From Methylocystaceae bacterium (GTDB taxonomy: Bacteria > Pseudomonadota > Alphaproteobacteria > Rhizobiales > Beijerinckiaceae): a DNA stretch of 23,660 bases. The stretch lies in the NCBI GenBank assembly GCA_003105285.1, contig PQAN01000342.1, forward strand, positions 1-23,660. Reading direction: 5' to 3'. The position numbers and the translations under genes were made by a program. The notes below the pieces were generated by a model, which did no database searches, was not told the origin of the DNA, and saw nothing but the letters and a program-made list of their open reading frames with translations. Positions 13,505-20,145 of this stretch are shown in pieces (the first letter of the stretch is position 1; every line of letters begins with the position of its first letter).

Positions 13505-13582
13505 TGGTCGGAGTGGCGGGATTCGAACCCACGACCCCTTGTCCCCCAGACAAGTGCGCTAACCGGGCTGCGCTACACTCCG
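13505..13582 (-). tRNA. tRNA-Pro (anticodon GGG)
   Basis: The minus strand folds as a complete 78-base cloverleaf. The acceptor stem is CGGAGTG/CACTCCG, the D-stem GCGC/GCGC with GGTTA in its loop, the anticodon stem CTTGT/ACAAG with loop CTGGGGG (anticodon GGG at loop positions 3-5, G37 after it), and the T-arm carries TTCGAAT. Discriminator A is followed by a CCA encoded in the DNA (13505-13507). It reads CCC and CCU proline codons. It lies between the MerR-like gene and a small coiled-coil gene. Confidence 0.97.
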
Positions 13583-13593
13583 ACTTGGCGGCT

Positions 13594-13622
13594 GTTATAG
13601 TGGGCGCCGTCGCGGCTTGCAA
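13594..13622 (-). promoter_or_regulatory. Promoter of tRNA-Pro
   Basis: On the minus strand TTGCAA (13617-13622) and TATAAC (13594-13599) are separated by exactly 17 bases. Transcription would begin around 13587, a few bases before the mature tRNA 5' end at 13582. Both hexamers are close to the sigma-70 consensus and the spacing is ideal. Confidence 0.75.
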
Positions 13623-13649
13623 CGGATGCTGCGCCCGCAAACCGACAAA

Positions 13650-14324
13650 TCAGCGATCCCAGCGCCGCGTCAGCTCGAGCATTCGCCTGCATTCGGCGAG
13701 ATCGTCCAGCGCGTCGCGCAGCCTGCGCGCGTCCTCCGCGCCGAGCTTCGCGCCATGCGCGACTTCGAGAATGCGGACGGCCGGCAACGTCAGCGTCGCC
13801 TGTGGCCGCGGCGAGGCGACAGCGACGAGGCTCGTGCCCGGGCTTTCGAAGGTCGGCGCCTGTGGCGCCGACGGGGGCGCGTCCTGGAAAAGAACAGCGT
13901 TGTCTTCCTCTTCCGGGGGGCTCAGGGACGTCTCCGCGCGCTCGAACAGCGTCGAATCCCTTTCGCCGGCGCGGCGGAGAGGCGAAGCGGCCTCTTCGAC
14001 GAAGCGTGGACCAAGACCGCGCGCGCCTTCGATCACCGCCCGCACGCCCTGTTCTTTCAGGATGCGCTGAACGCCCTTGATCGTATAGCCTTGCCCGTAG
14101 AGCATATGGCGGATCGCAGCGACGAGCTCGACGTCGCGCGGCCGGTAGTAGCGACGCCCGCCGGCGCGCTTGATCGGCTCGATCTCGTCGAAGCGCGTCT
14201 CCCAGAACCGAAGCACATGCTGCGGGAGATCGAGGCTTTCCGCGACCTCGCCGATCGTACGAAAGGCTCCTTCGCTCTTGCCGGTCACTGTGCTGGCTCC
14301 GATCGATTCGCGTGAATTGCCCAT
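13650..14324 (-). CDS. MerR-family transcriptional regulator
   Basis: A 224-residue protein with an N-terminal MerR-type winged helix-turn-helix at about 20-90: FRTIGEVAESLDLPQHVLRFWE, then GGRRYYRPRDVELVAAIRHMLYGQGYTIKGVQRIL. The middle (about 95-190) is Pro/Glu/Ser-rich and probably disordered, and a short helical C-terminus (AEDARRLRDALDDLAECRRML) may dimerise. No metal-binding cysteines follow the DNA-binding domain, so it is not a metal sensor of the classical MerR kind. The ATG at 14324 is preferred to GTG 14330 because AGGGTGA is better spaced. In many Hyphomicrobiales this gene follows ihfA and precedes tRNA-Pro; here the tRNA is present but ctaA, divergent, occupies the other side. 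Target genes unknown. Confidence 0.9.
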   Translation of the reverse strand: MGNSRESIGASTVTGKSEGAFRTIGEVAESLDLPQHVLRFWETRFDEIEPIKRAGGRRYYRPRDVELVAAIRHMLYGQGYTIKGVQRILKEQGVRAVIEGARGLGPRFVEEAASPLRRAGERDSTLFERAETSLSPPEEEDNAVLFQDAPPSAPQAPTFESPGTSLVAVASPRPQATLTLPAVRILEVAHGAKLGAEDARRLRDALDDLAECRRMLELTRRWDR

Positions 14325-14468
14325 TGTCACCCTGACCGCCGTGAATTCCAGTCTGAAATTCGGAAGCTTTGTCAGGGAAATGAGGCCGATGTGGACAAGA
14401 GCGTCCGGCTTCTCTTAAGTGGCGGGCGTCGAGCCGTTTTTTCCCTTCCTCGGCGGAGCGATCCCGAG

Positions 14469-15563
14469 ATGATCGACTGGATTCATTTTCCCACACATAC
14501 CCCTGCGATCGTCGCGCCGCCGACGGACGAGGGCGCGACCGATGTGCGCCGCTGGCTGTGGATCATCGCCGGGCTGGTGTTCTTGATGGTGGTCGTCGGC
14601 GGCGCGACGCGGCTGACGGAGTCGGGGTTGTCGATCACCGAATGGAAGCCGGTGACCGGAGTCATCCCCCCGCTCACGGAGGAGCAGTGGAGCGCCGCCT
14701 TCGAGGATTACAAGAAAATCCCACAATATCGCGAGCTGTTTCCCGACATGGAGCTGGCGCGGTTCAAGGTCATCTATGCCTGGGAATGGAGCCATCGCCT
14801 GCTCGGGCGGCTCATCGGCGCAGCCTTCGTGCTGCCGCTCGCCTGGTTTTGGCTTCGGGGCAGGCTGTCGCGCCGGCTCAAGCCGAAGCTCCTGGGGATT
14901 CTGGCGCTCGGCACGCTGCAAGGCGCGGTCGGCTGGTGGATGGTGTCGTCGGGGCTCGTCAAGCGCGTCGAGGTGGCGCAGGAGCGCCTCGCCATTCACC
15001 TGCTGCTCGCGGCGCTGATCTTTTCCGCCTGCCTATGGGTCGCCGGCGGGCTCGGTCCCAACGCGCGCATCGTCGTCGCACGCGGGCGGCGGCGTCTCGC
15101 CTCTTTCGCGCTGCTGCTGCTGGTCCTCGTCTTCGTGCAGCTCGGGGCGGGCGCGCTCGTCGCGGGGCTGCGCGCGGGGTACATCTATAATAGCTGGCCG
15201 CTGATGGACGACGCCTTCATTCCCCCCCATGAGGAGCTGGCGCGGCTTTCGCCCTGGTGGGCCAATCTCGTCGATAATGTCACTGCGGTGCAGTTCGACC
15301 ATCGGATTCTGGCCTATGTGTTGCTGGCTCTGTCCTTGCTCCATCTGATCGACACCGGCGTTGCGGCCGGCGGGCGCGCCGCGCGCGGAGCAGGGGTCCT
15401 GCTCGGCCATCTGCTGGCGCAGGCCGGCCTCGGCGTCGCAGTCCTCCTGCTCGTCGTGCCGCTCTGGGCGGCGCTCGCCCATCAAGCGCTCGCGATGGGC
15501 GTATTGGCCGTCGCCACTCTTCACGCGCGGCGGCTCGTCGCCGCGCGTGGCCCCGAGAGCTGA
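14469..15563 (+). CDS. ctaA: Heme A synthase (CtaA/COX15 type 2)
   Basis: A 364-residue inner-membrane protein with eight hydrophobic segments. It oxidises the C8 methyl group of heme O to give heme A for aa3-type cytochrome oxidase. The four heme-ligand histidines of the two four-helix halves are seen: His109 (WEWSHRLLGR), His177 (RLAIHLLL), His278 (VQFDHRILAY) and His338 (ALAHQALAMG). The loop GGATRLTESGLSITEWKPVTG (44-64) is the strongest family signature. The Cys pair of Bacillus-type CtaA is absent, as expected for the COX15-like class of alphaproteobacteria. ATG 14469 is chosen because the family starts about there; the longer frame to 14391 overlaps the MerR promoter region. It is divergent from the MerR gene and converges on argC. 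Confidence 0.96.
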   Translation: MIDWIHFPTHTPAIVAPPTDEGATDVRRWLWIIAGLVFLMVVVGGATRLTESGLSITEWKPVTGVIPPLTEEQWSAAFEDYKKIPQYRELFPDMELARFKVIYAWEWSHRLLGRLIGAAFVLPLAWFWLRGRLSRRLKPKLLGILALGTLQGAVGWWMVSSGLVKRVEVAQERLAIHLLLAALIFSACLWVAGGLGPNARIVVARGRRRLASFALLLLVLVFVQLGAGALVAGLRAGYIYNSWPLMDDAFIPPHEELARLSPWWANLVDNVTAVQFDHRILAYVLLALSLLHLIDTGVAAGGRAARGAGVLLGHLLAQAGLGVAVLLLVVPLWAALAHQALAMGVLAVATLHARRLVAARGPES

Positions 15564-15567
15564 TAAT

Positions 15568-15608
15568 CTACTTTTAAAGTAGCTGCGATCTCCATGTTTT
15601 TGCATGGA
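15568..15608. terminator. Two hairpins between convergent ctaA and argC
   Basis: CTACTTT-T-AAAGTAG (15568-15582) is a perfect 15-base inverted repeat starting 5 bases after the ctaA stop. TCCATG-TTTTTG-CATGGA (15591-15608) is a six-pair hairpin ending 4 bases from the argC stop. Both are AT-rich and lie exactly between two convergent genes, which fits a transcription-end region for both strands, but neither has a textbook GC stem plus U-run. Confidence 0.4.
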
Positions 15609-15611
15609 AGT

Positions 15612-16532
15612 TCAGTTAATGTTGTCGCTGAGCATGAGCTCCAGATTTTGCACGGCGGCGCCGGATGCTCCCTTGCCGAGATTGTCGAGCCGCGCGACCA
15701 GCAGGGCTTGGCGTCGCTCTTCGTTGGCGAAGACGAAGAGCTCCAGATCATTCGTCCCGTTCAGCGCCAGCGCATCGAGACGTCCGGCTTTCGGCGCCGG
15801 CGCGACGCGGACATAGGCCGCCCCTGCGTAATGGCGGGCGAGCGCCGCCTCGAGATCGACGGCGCGCGGGGCGGCAGGCAAGCGGTCCAGGGCGAGCGGG
15901 ACGGAGACGAGCATTCCCTGCCGGAAATTGCCGACCGAAGGCGCGAAGATCGGCCGCGTCGACAGCCGCGAATAAGCGACGATCTCCGGCAGGTGCTTAT
16001 GCTCGAGCGACAGGGCATAGAGCTCGAAGGCGGGCGCTTCGCCTTTCTCATAGGCTTCGATCATCTGCCGGCCGCCGCCCGAATAGCCCGAAACAGCGTT
16101 GATCGTCAGCGGATGGTCGGGCGGAACGAGCCCTGCGTCGACGAGCGGGCGCAACAGCGCGATCGCTCCCGTCGCATAGCAGCCGGGGTTGGCGACGCGC
16201 CGCGCGGCGCGAATGGCGTCCGCCTGGCCGGCCACGAGTTCCGGAAAGCCATAGGTCCAGCCCTCGGCGACGCGATGCGCCGTGGAGGCGTCGAGGAGGC
16301 GAGGCCCCTTTTCGCCGAGTTCGTCGACGAGAGCGACGGTCTCTCGAGCCGCGTCGTCCGGCAGGCATAGAATCGCAACGTCGACGCTCGCCAGAATGTC
16401 GCGCTTGGCTCGCGCCTCTTTGCGCAGCTCCGGCGCGATTGCGACGATCTCGACATTTTTCCTGACGGCGAGCTTTTCGCGGATTTCGAGGCCGGTCGTC
16501 CCGGCTTCGCCGTCGATGAAGATTTTGGCCAT
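15612..16532 (-). CDS. argC: N-acetyl-gamma-glutamyl-phosphate reductase, type 2 (ArgC)
   Basis: A 306-residue NADPH-dependent reductase of arginine synthesis that reduces N-acetyl-glutamyl phosphate to the semialdehyde. The nucleotide-binding start MAKIFIDGEAGTTGLEIREKL, the catalytic Cys118 in NPGCYATGAIALL and the later AVSGYSGGGRQMIEAYEKGE are typical of the shorter ArgC type 2 common in alphaproteobacteria. Type 1 is about 340 residues. The start at 16532 is set by the family N-terminus. In rhizobia argC directly follows rpsI; here a 1.9-kb glycosyltransferase gene stands between, with 56 bases from its stop to this start. argC may thus be transcribed with that gene or from a promoter I cannot see. 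Confidence 0.96.
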   Translation of the reverse strand: MAKIFIDGEAGTTGLEIREKLAVRKNVEIVAIAPELRKEARAKRDILASVDVAILCLPDDAARETVALVDELGEKGPRLLDASTAHRVAEGWTYGFPELVAGQADAIRAARRVANPGCYATGAIALLRPLVDAGLVPPDHPLTINAVSGYSGGGRQMIEAYEKGEAPAFELYALSLEHKHLPEIVAYSRLSTRPIFAPSVGNFRQGMLVSVPLALDRLPAAPRAVDLEAALARHYAGAAYVRVAPAPKAGRLDALALNGTNDLELFVFANEERRQALLVARLDNLGKGASGAAVQNLELMLSDNIN

Positions 16533-16588
16533 GGTCGCGCTACCGAATGTGATGAGCCTCGCCGACGTGCCGGGGAAACCAGCGCTTG

Positions 16589-18466
16589 TCAACGAGCGAC
16601 ATGATCGAACCGAGAAAAATCGTCAGGCTCGGCGAGCAGCCCACGCACGATCGTCGACACCGCCTGAACCGGCGCTTGGAATGTGAATGTCCCGCCTTCC
16701 GATGCGACGCCGGAGCATTTCAAAGGCTCGGTCATGACGCGGACGAATTGGTGTCCGGTCAGATGGGACGCGTAGAGATATTCGTTCGAAACATAGTTGG
16801 TCGTGCTGATTTCGACGAGCGTCGCGCCACGCGGCATAAACGGCGTGTTCCAGAGCGCCGCGCCGAATTGGCCGACGACGATCTTCGCGCGTGAAAGCGC
16901 GTGAATCTGCTCCGCGAGGGACATCTCATGCGGAGCGATGCATTCAAAACCATATTCCGCGAGAGCGGCGATCAGCCGATCCTCGTCGACCATGATCCTG
17001 GCCGATGGAAATCCCTTGCGCGTGAGAAAGACATGGGCGTGGGCGGGGCGCTCCGCCGCGCACGGAAATCGTCGCTTCAGAAAGTCGAAAAATTCGACAG
17101 CGAGGGACGATGGATTCGTATTGGCGAGGGTCGTGAGCGGAGATGGATATATGAGGCGATCGCACAGGACCATGCGCGCCCTCGTTTCGATGATCGCATC
17201 TGGTGGAACGCCGATTTCGAGGAGTTCGGCGCGCTGGCGTTCGGAGAGCGGCGGACACAGCAATCGTAGGCGACCAGCCTTCAATTCGTCGAGAACCAGA
17301 TAGACGGACATGAGGGTGTTCATCAGCCAATGGCCGTAATTGACCAGGCTGGCCCATGTGCAGCAGATCATGACCGGCGTATCGATCGTCAGGCGCTGCT
17401 CTCGGTCGGCTCGCGTAATCCTGGCGAAATCGCCACCGATCTGGAAAAAATCCGGCGATCTCCTGAGGCCGCCGGCGCACAGGAGAGTGGCGAAGCACGA
17501 ATCGCCCCAGGCCTTGGCGCCGGAAAGAACGATGCCGTTGACGATATCCGCCGTCGCGTCTCGAAAGGACGCGAGGTAGGCTTGGCCGGTGGACCATGAA
17601 AGGCGCGACGACCAGACGCCGAACGCCTCGAGCCCGCGTCCGACGGACGATTCGTGCAAGGACGCCGACGAGTCATACGCTTCGTTGTCGTGCAGCACGG
17701 TAAGGGAAATCGGGCGGTCGCTTCGCGTGAAGAACGTGTCCCAGTCCAGGAGTTCGACTTCGACAGCGCGGCCGACCCCGGTGCACGAAGCTCCGCATTT
17801 CACGAAGTCGATCGGATGAACGAGCGATTCAGGGCGCTCGTCCGCGCGCGCCGCAAAGAGGCGCAATTTGCGCTTCTCGCTTTCGCCGTAGGACAGGAAA
17901 TGTAGGTAGCCGGATTTTACAGCGCCGCGCGCCACCGCCGCCGCGACGTCTGGATTTTCTGTGAGATAGCTCGCTTCGTCGAAATTCTCGCGATCCGCTT
18001 CGACTAATAATCCCACGGTGCGGTTCAGGGCCCGGCGCACGAGCTCGAAGGTCGTCTGTAGATCGTGTTGCGTGGCGAGACCGCTTTCGGTCGAGGGCTC
18101 GCGAGAGATTTCGTGAAACCGGTCGGCGCATTGTTTCAATGATTGCGCGGCATGTGCGAGAGCCGCGTCGATGCCCCTGATGTCGAAATGCTCCGTTTTT
18201 CCACTGAATGCGCATTCGTAATAGCAGAAGAAGACAGGGAGCAGGGAGAGGTCGTTTCTCGCGCGCTCATTCAATACGTTGAGCGCGACGACGGCGCGAA
18301 AGCAGTCGAAATGCTCGTCGATGGCCGCTGTTTCTTCGGGGCTCAGGCGATCCGACGCGGGATCGCGGCCGCTGGCGGCGTCGCGTCTCGATAGCGCCTC
18401 ATGCAGATCGCGCGCCTGCGCCTGCGGGTCGCGAGAGCCGACCGCGGATCGGAAAGTCGACGACAT
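16589..18466 (-). CDS. GT61-type glycosyltransferase with a PDVAAAV surface-repeat motif
   Basis: A 625-residue protein. The C-terminal half matches the DUF563/GT61 family: NYGHWLMNTLMSVYLVL at 376-392 and, near the end, KIVVGQFGAALWNTPFMPRGATLVEI (about 528-553), its most conserved blocks. Such enzymes transfer sugars onto polysaccharides or lipopolysaccharide. The N-terminal 160 residues are helical and unrecognised. Between them, ASYLTENPDVAAAV (about 165-178) through SGYLHFLSYGESEKR is one copy of a repeat known from large surface and polysaccharide proteins. ATG 18466 has GGAGA five bases upstream; the longer frame begins with TTG and no site. It lies behind the rpsI terminator, splits rpsI from argC, and uses codons rare in its neighbours (two consecutive TTA leucines near 18006), pointing to acquisition. 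Confidence 0.8.
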   Translation of the reverse strand: MSSTFRSAVGSRDPQAQARDLHEALSRRDAASGRDPASDRLSPEETAAIDEHFDCFRAVVALNVLNERARNDLSLLPVFFCYYECAFSGKTEHFDIRGIDAALAHAAQSLKQCADRFHEISREPSTESGLATQHDLQTTFELVRRALNRTVGLLVEADRENFDEASYLTENPDVAAAVARGAVKSGYLHFLSYGESEKRKLRLFAARADERPESLVHPIDFVKCGASCTGVGRAVEVELLDWDTFFTRSDRPISLTVLHDNEAYDSSASLHESSVGRGLEAFGVWSSRLSWSTGQAYLASFRDATADIVNGIVLSGAKAWGDSCFATLLCAGGLRRSPDFFQIGGDFARITRADREQRLTIDTPVMICCTWASLVNYGHWLMNTLMSVYLVLDELKAGRLRLLCPPLSERQRAELLEIGVPPDAIIETRARMVLCDRLIYPSPLTTLANTNPSSLAVEFFDFLKRRFPCAAERPAHAHVFLTRKGFPSARIMVDEDRLIAALAEYGFECIAPHEMSLAEQIHALSRAKIVVGQFGAALWNTPFMPRGATLVEISTTNYVSNEYLYASHLTGHQFVRVMTEPLKCSGVASEGGTFTFQAPVQAVSTIVRGLLAEPDDFSRFDHVAR

Positions 18467-18589
18467 TCGATTCTCCAAAAAATTCAAAGACACGAAGTAA
18501 CGCAATCGCTGTTCTGCTGCAATATATCTCAAGATGATAGTAACGTGGTCGTTTGGACGGACAGATCGGAACGCTTCGCGGCGGTGAGC

Positions 18590-18627
18590 AAATCAAAAAC
18601 GAAGAGGGCGGCATTTCTGCCGCCCTC
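18590..18627 (-). terminator. Rho-independent terminator of rplM-rpsI
   Basis: A perfect ten-pair stem (GAGGGCGGCA at 18604-18613 with its complement at 18618-18627) and a four-base loop (GAAA on the minus strand) is followed there by TTCGTTTTTGATT. It begins 23 bases after the rpsI stop and 120 bases before the glycosyltransferase start, so it separates the two transcription units. Confidence 0.88.
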
Positions 18628-18650
18628 CATATCGATACACTGAAAGAAGA

Positions 18651-19130
18651 TCAGCGCTTCGAGAACTGGAAGCTGCGGCGGGCTTTCTTCTTGCCGTATT
18701 TCTTGCGCTCGACGACGCGCGAGTCGCGGGTGAGGAACCCTTCGCGCTTCAAGGCCGTGCGCAGTTCCGGCTCATAATGGGTCAGGGCCTTTGCAAGCCC
18801 ATGGCGGACCGCGCCGGCCTGGCCCGACAAGCCGCCGCCGGCGACGGTGACGGTCAGATCATATTGGCCGGTGCGCTTGGCGACGCCGAGCGGCTGCTGC
18901 AGGATCATGCGCAGCACGGGGCGGGCGAAATAGACGGCGACGTCGCGGCCGTTGACGGTGATCTGGCCGGAGCCCGGCTTGATCCACACGCGGGCGACGG
19001 CGTTCTTGCGCTTGCCGGTGGCGTAGGCGCGGCCCTGCTTGTCGAGCTTCTGCTCATATTTCGGGGCCTCGGCGACGATCGCCGCCGCCTGGTTGAGGTC
19101 GGAGAGGGAGGAGAGGGTCGTTTCGGCCAT
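18651..19130 (-). CDS. rpsI: 30S ribosomal protein S9
   Basis: A 159-residue S9, which sits in the 30S head and reaches the P-site tRNA with its basic C-terminal tail (KKYGKKKARRSFQFSKR). GRAYATGKRKNAVARVWIKPGSGQITVNGRDV (residues 33-64) and the GGGLSGQAGAVRHGLAKAL block are diagnostic. About 30 extra N-terminal residues before the core are usual for alphaproteobacteria. It follows rplM by only 2 bases, the universal L13-S9 pair, and a strong terminator lies downstream. Confidence 0.98.
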   Translation of the reverse strand: MAETTLSSLSDLNQAAAIVAEAPKYEQKLDKQGRAYATGKRKNAVARVWIKPGSGQITVNGRDVAVYFARPVLRMILQQPLGVAKRTGQYDLTVTVAGGGLSGQAGAVRHGLAKALTHYEPELRTALKREGFLTRDSRVVERKKYGKKKARRSFQFSKR

Positions 19131-19132
19131 GG

Positions 19133-19621
19133 TCAGGCGCTCTTCGCGTTCGTGCCGTTTCTGGCATTTTTGGGATTGAGGGCGGCGACGTCCAGCTTTT
19201 GCGGGTTCTGCGCCGCGTGAGGATGGTCCGGCCCCTTGTAGACGCGCAGATTGCCGAGCTGCTTGCGGCCGAGCGGCCCGCGCGGCAGCATGCGCTGCAC
19301 GGCCTTTTCGACGATGCGCTCGGGGAAGCGGCCCTCGAGGATGAACTTCGCCGAACGCTCCTTGATGCCGCCGGGAAAGCCGGTGTGGTGATGATAGACC
19401 TTCTGGTCGCGCTTGCGCCCGGTGAACACCACCTTGTCGGCGTTGACCACGACGATATTGTCGCCATCGTCGACATGCGGGGTGAAGGTCGCCTTATGCT
19501 TGCCGCGCAGGCGCAGGGCGATGATCGTCGCGAGGCGGCCGACGACGAGCCCCGAGGCGTCGATCAGCACCCATTTCTTTTCGATGTCGGCGGGCTTCGC
19601 CGAATAAGTCTTGCCAAACAT
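19133..19621 (-). CDS. rplM: 50S ribosomal protein L13
   Basis: A 162-residue L13, an early-assembling 50S protein binding 23S rRNA. The N-terminal YSAKPADIEKKWVLIDASGL, central GKHKATFTPHVDDGDNIVVVNADKV, TGRKRDQKVYHHHTGFPGG and RMLPRGPLGRKQLGNLRVYKG are conserved blocks. The start at 19621 (MFGKTYSAKP) is set by the family; the frame runs on to 19681, but that part lies in the putative promoter/leader. The C-terminal PKNARNGTNAKSA is a short variable tail. It is translated just ahead of rpsI. Confidence 0.98.
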   Translation of the reverse strand: MFGKTYSAKPADIEKKWVLIDASGLVVGRLATIIALRLRGKHKATFTPHVDDGDNIVVVNADKVVFTGRKRDQKVYHHHTGFPGGIKERSAKFILEGRFPERIVEKAVQRMLPRGPLGRKQLGNLRVYKGPDHPHAAQNPQKLDVAALNPKNARNGTNAKSA

Positions 19622-19665
19622 GGGCGGGAGTTTCCGTCGTGAGGTCCGATAGAACGGGATGCGGC

Positions 19666-19694
19666 CTGATAGGGGACGCAACCCGCCTTGTCAA
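19666..19694 (-). promoter_or_regulatory. Probable promoter of rplM-rpsI
   Basis: On the minus strand a perfect TTGACA (19689-19694) lies 17 bases before TATCAG (19666-19671, four of six matches to TATAAT). The start point would be near 19659, giving a 5' leader of about 38 bases before the L13 ATG. Strength and position fit a ribosomal-protein promoter. Confidence 0.7.
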
Positions 19695-19750
19695 TTCACT
19701 TTGAGAGCGCACAAGGCGATAAAATATCAAATAAACCATTATCTTGCCTG

Positions 19751-19772
19751 ATATGGTATCATAATACCGTAT
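19751..19772. promoter_or_regulatory. AT-rich inverted repeat downstream of the P-II gene
   Basis: Bases 19751-19759 and 19764-19772 pair over nine positions (ATATGGTAT with ATACCGTAT, one T-G pair) around a CATA loop. The repeat lies 11 bases beyond the P-II stop and about 57 upstream of the rplM -35, in the most AT-rich gap of the window. A T5 run follows only on the plus strand, where no gene is transcribed, so it is not a textbook terminator for the P-II gene. It may be a 3'-end hairpin or an operator. Confidence 0.4.
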
Positions 19773-19782
19773 TTTTGGGAGT

Positions 19783-20121
19783 TCAGAGAGCCAGGTCGTC
19801 CGTTTCGCCCGTGCGGATGCGCAGGGCGCGCTCCAGCGGCGCGACAAAGATCTTCCCGTCGCCGATCTGGCCGGTATGCGCCGCCTTTCGGATGGCGTCG
19901 ACCGCCGTATCGACGAGGGCGTCGGGCACGGCGGCCTCGATTTTCAGCTTGGGCAGGAAGGAGACCACATATTCCGCGCCGCGATAGATTTCCGAATGAC
20001 CTTTCTGGCGGCCGTAACCTTTCACTTCCGTGACGGTCAGGCCGACGACGCCGGCGGAAGTGAGGGCTTCGCGGACGTCGTCGAGCTTGAACGGCTTGAT
20101 GATCCCGATGACGAGTTTCAT
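19783..20121 (-). CDS. Nitrogen regulatory protein P-II (GlnB/GlnK family)
   Basis: A complete 112-residue P-II signal protein. These trimers bind ATP/ADP and 2-oxoglutarate and control ammonium transport, glutamine synthetase and NtrB. MKLVIGIIKPFKLDDVREAL, the T-loop with the uridylylation site Tyr51 in SEIYRGAEYVVSFLPKLKIE, and GQIGDGKIFVAPLERALRIRTGE (B- and C-loops) are intact. Whether it is GlnB or GlnK cannot be settled by sequence alone: neither glnA nor amtB is adjacent. AGGAG lies five bases from the ATG, and moeA ends 24 bases upstream, so it could be the last gene of the trp-moa-moe run or have its own promoter in that short AT-rich gap. Confidence 0.96.
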   Translation of the reverse strand: MKLVIGIIKPFKLDDVREALTSAGVVGLTVTEVKGYGRQKGHSEIYRGAEYVVSFLPKLKIEAAVPDALVDTAVDAIRKAAHTGQIGDGKIFVAPLERALRIRTGETDDLAL

Positions 20122-20145
20122 GTCGCTCCTATAATAATATGCGGC

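Noticed and set aside
13505..13582. tRNA-Pro 3' end as an integration site
   Set aside because: No integrase gene and no repeat of the tRNA 3' end found elsewhere in the window.
13398..13640. Upstream extension of the 68-residue coiled-coil gene
   Set aside because: It would translate through the tRNA-Pro gene; the ATG at 13397 is the reasonable start.
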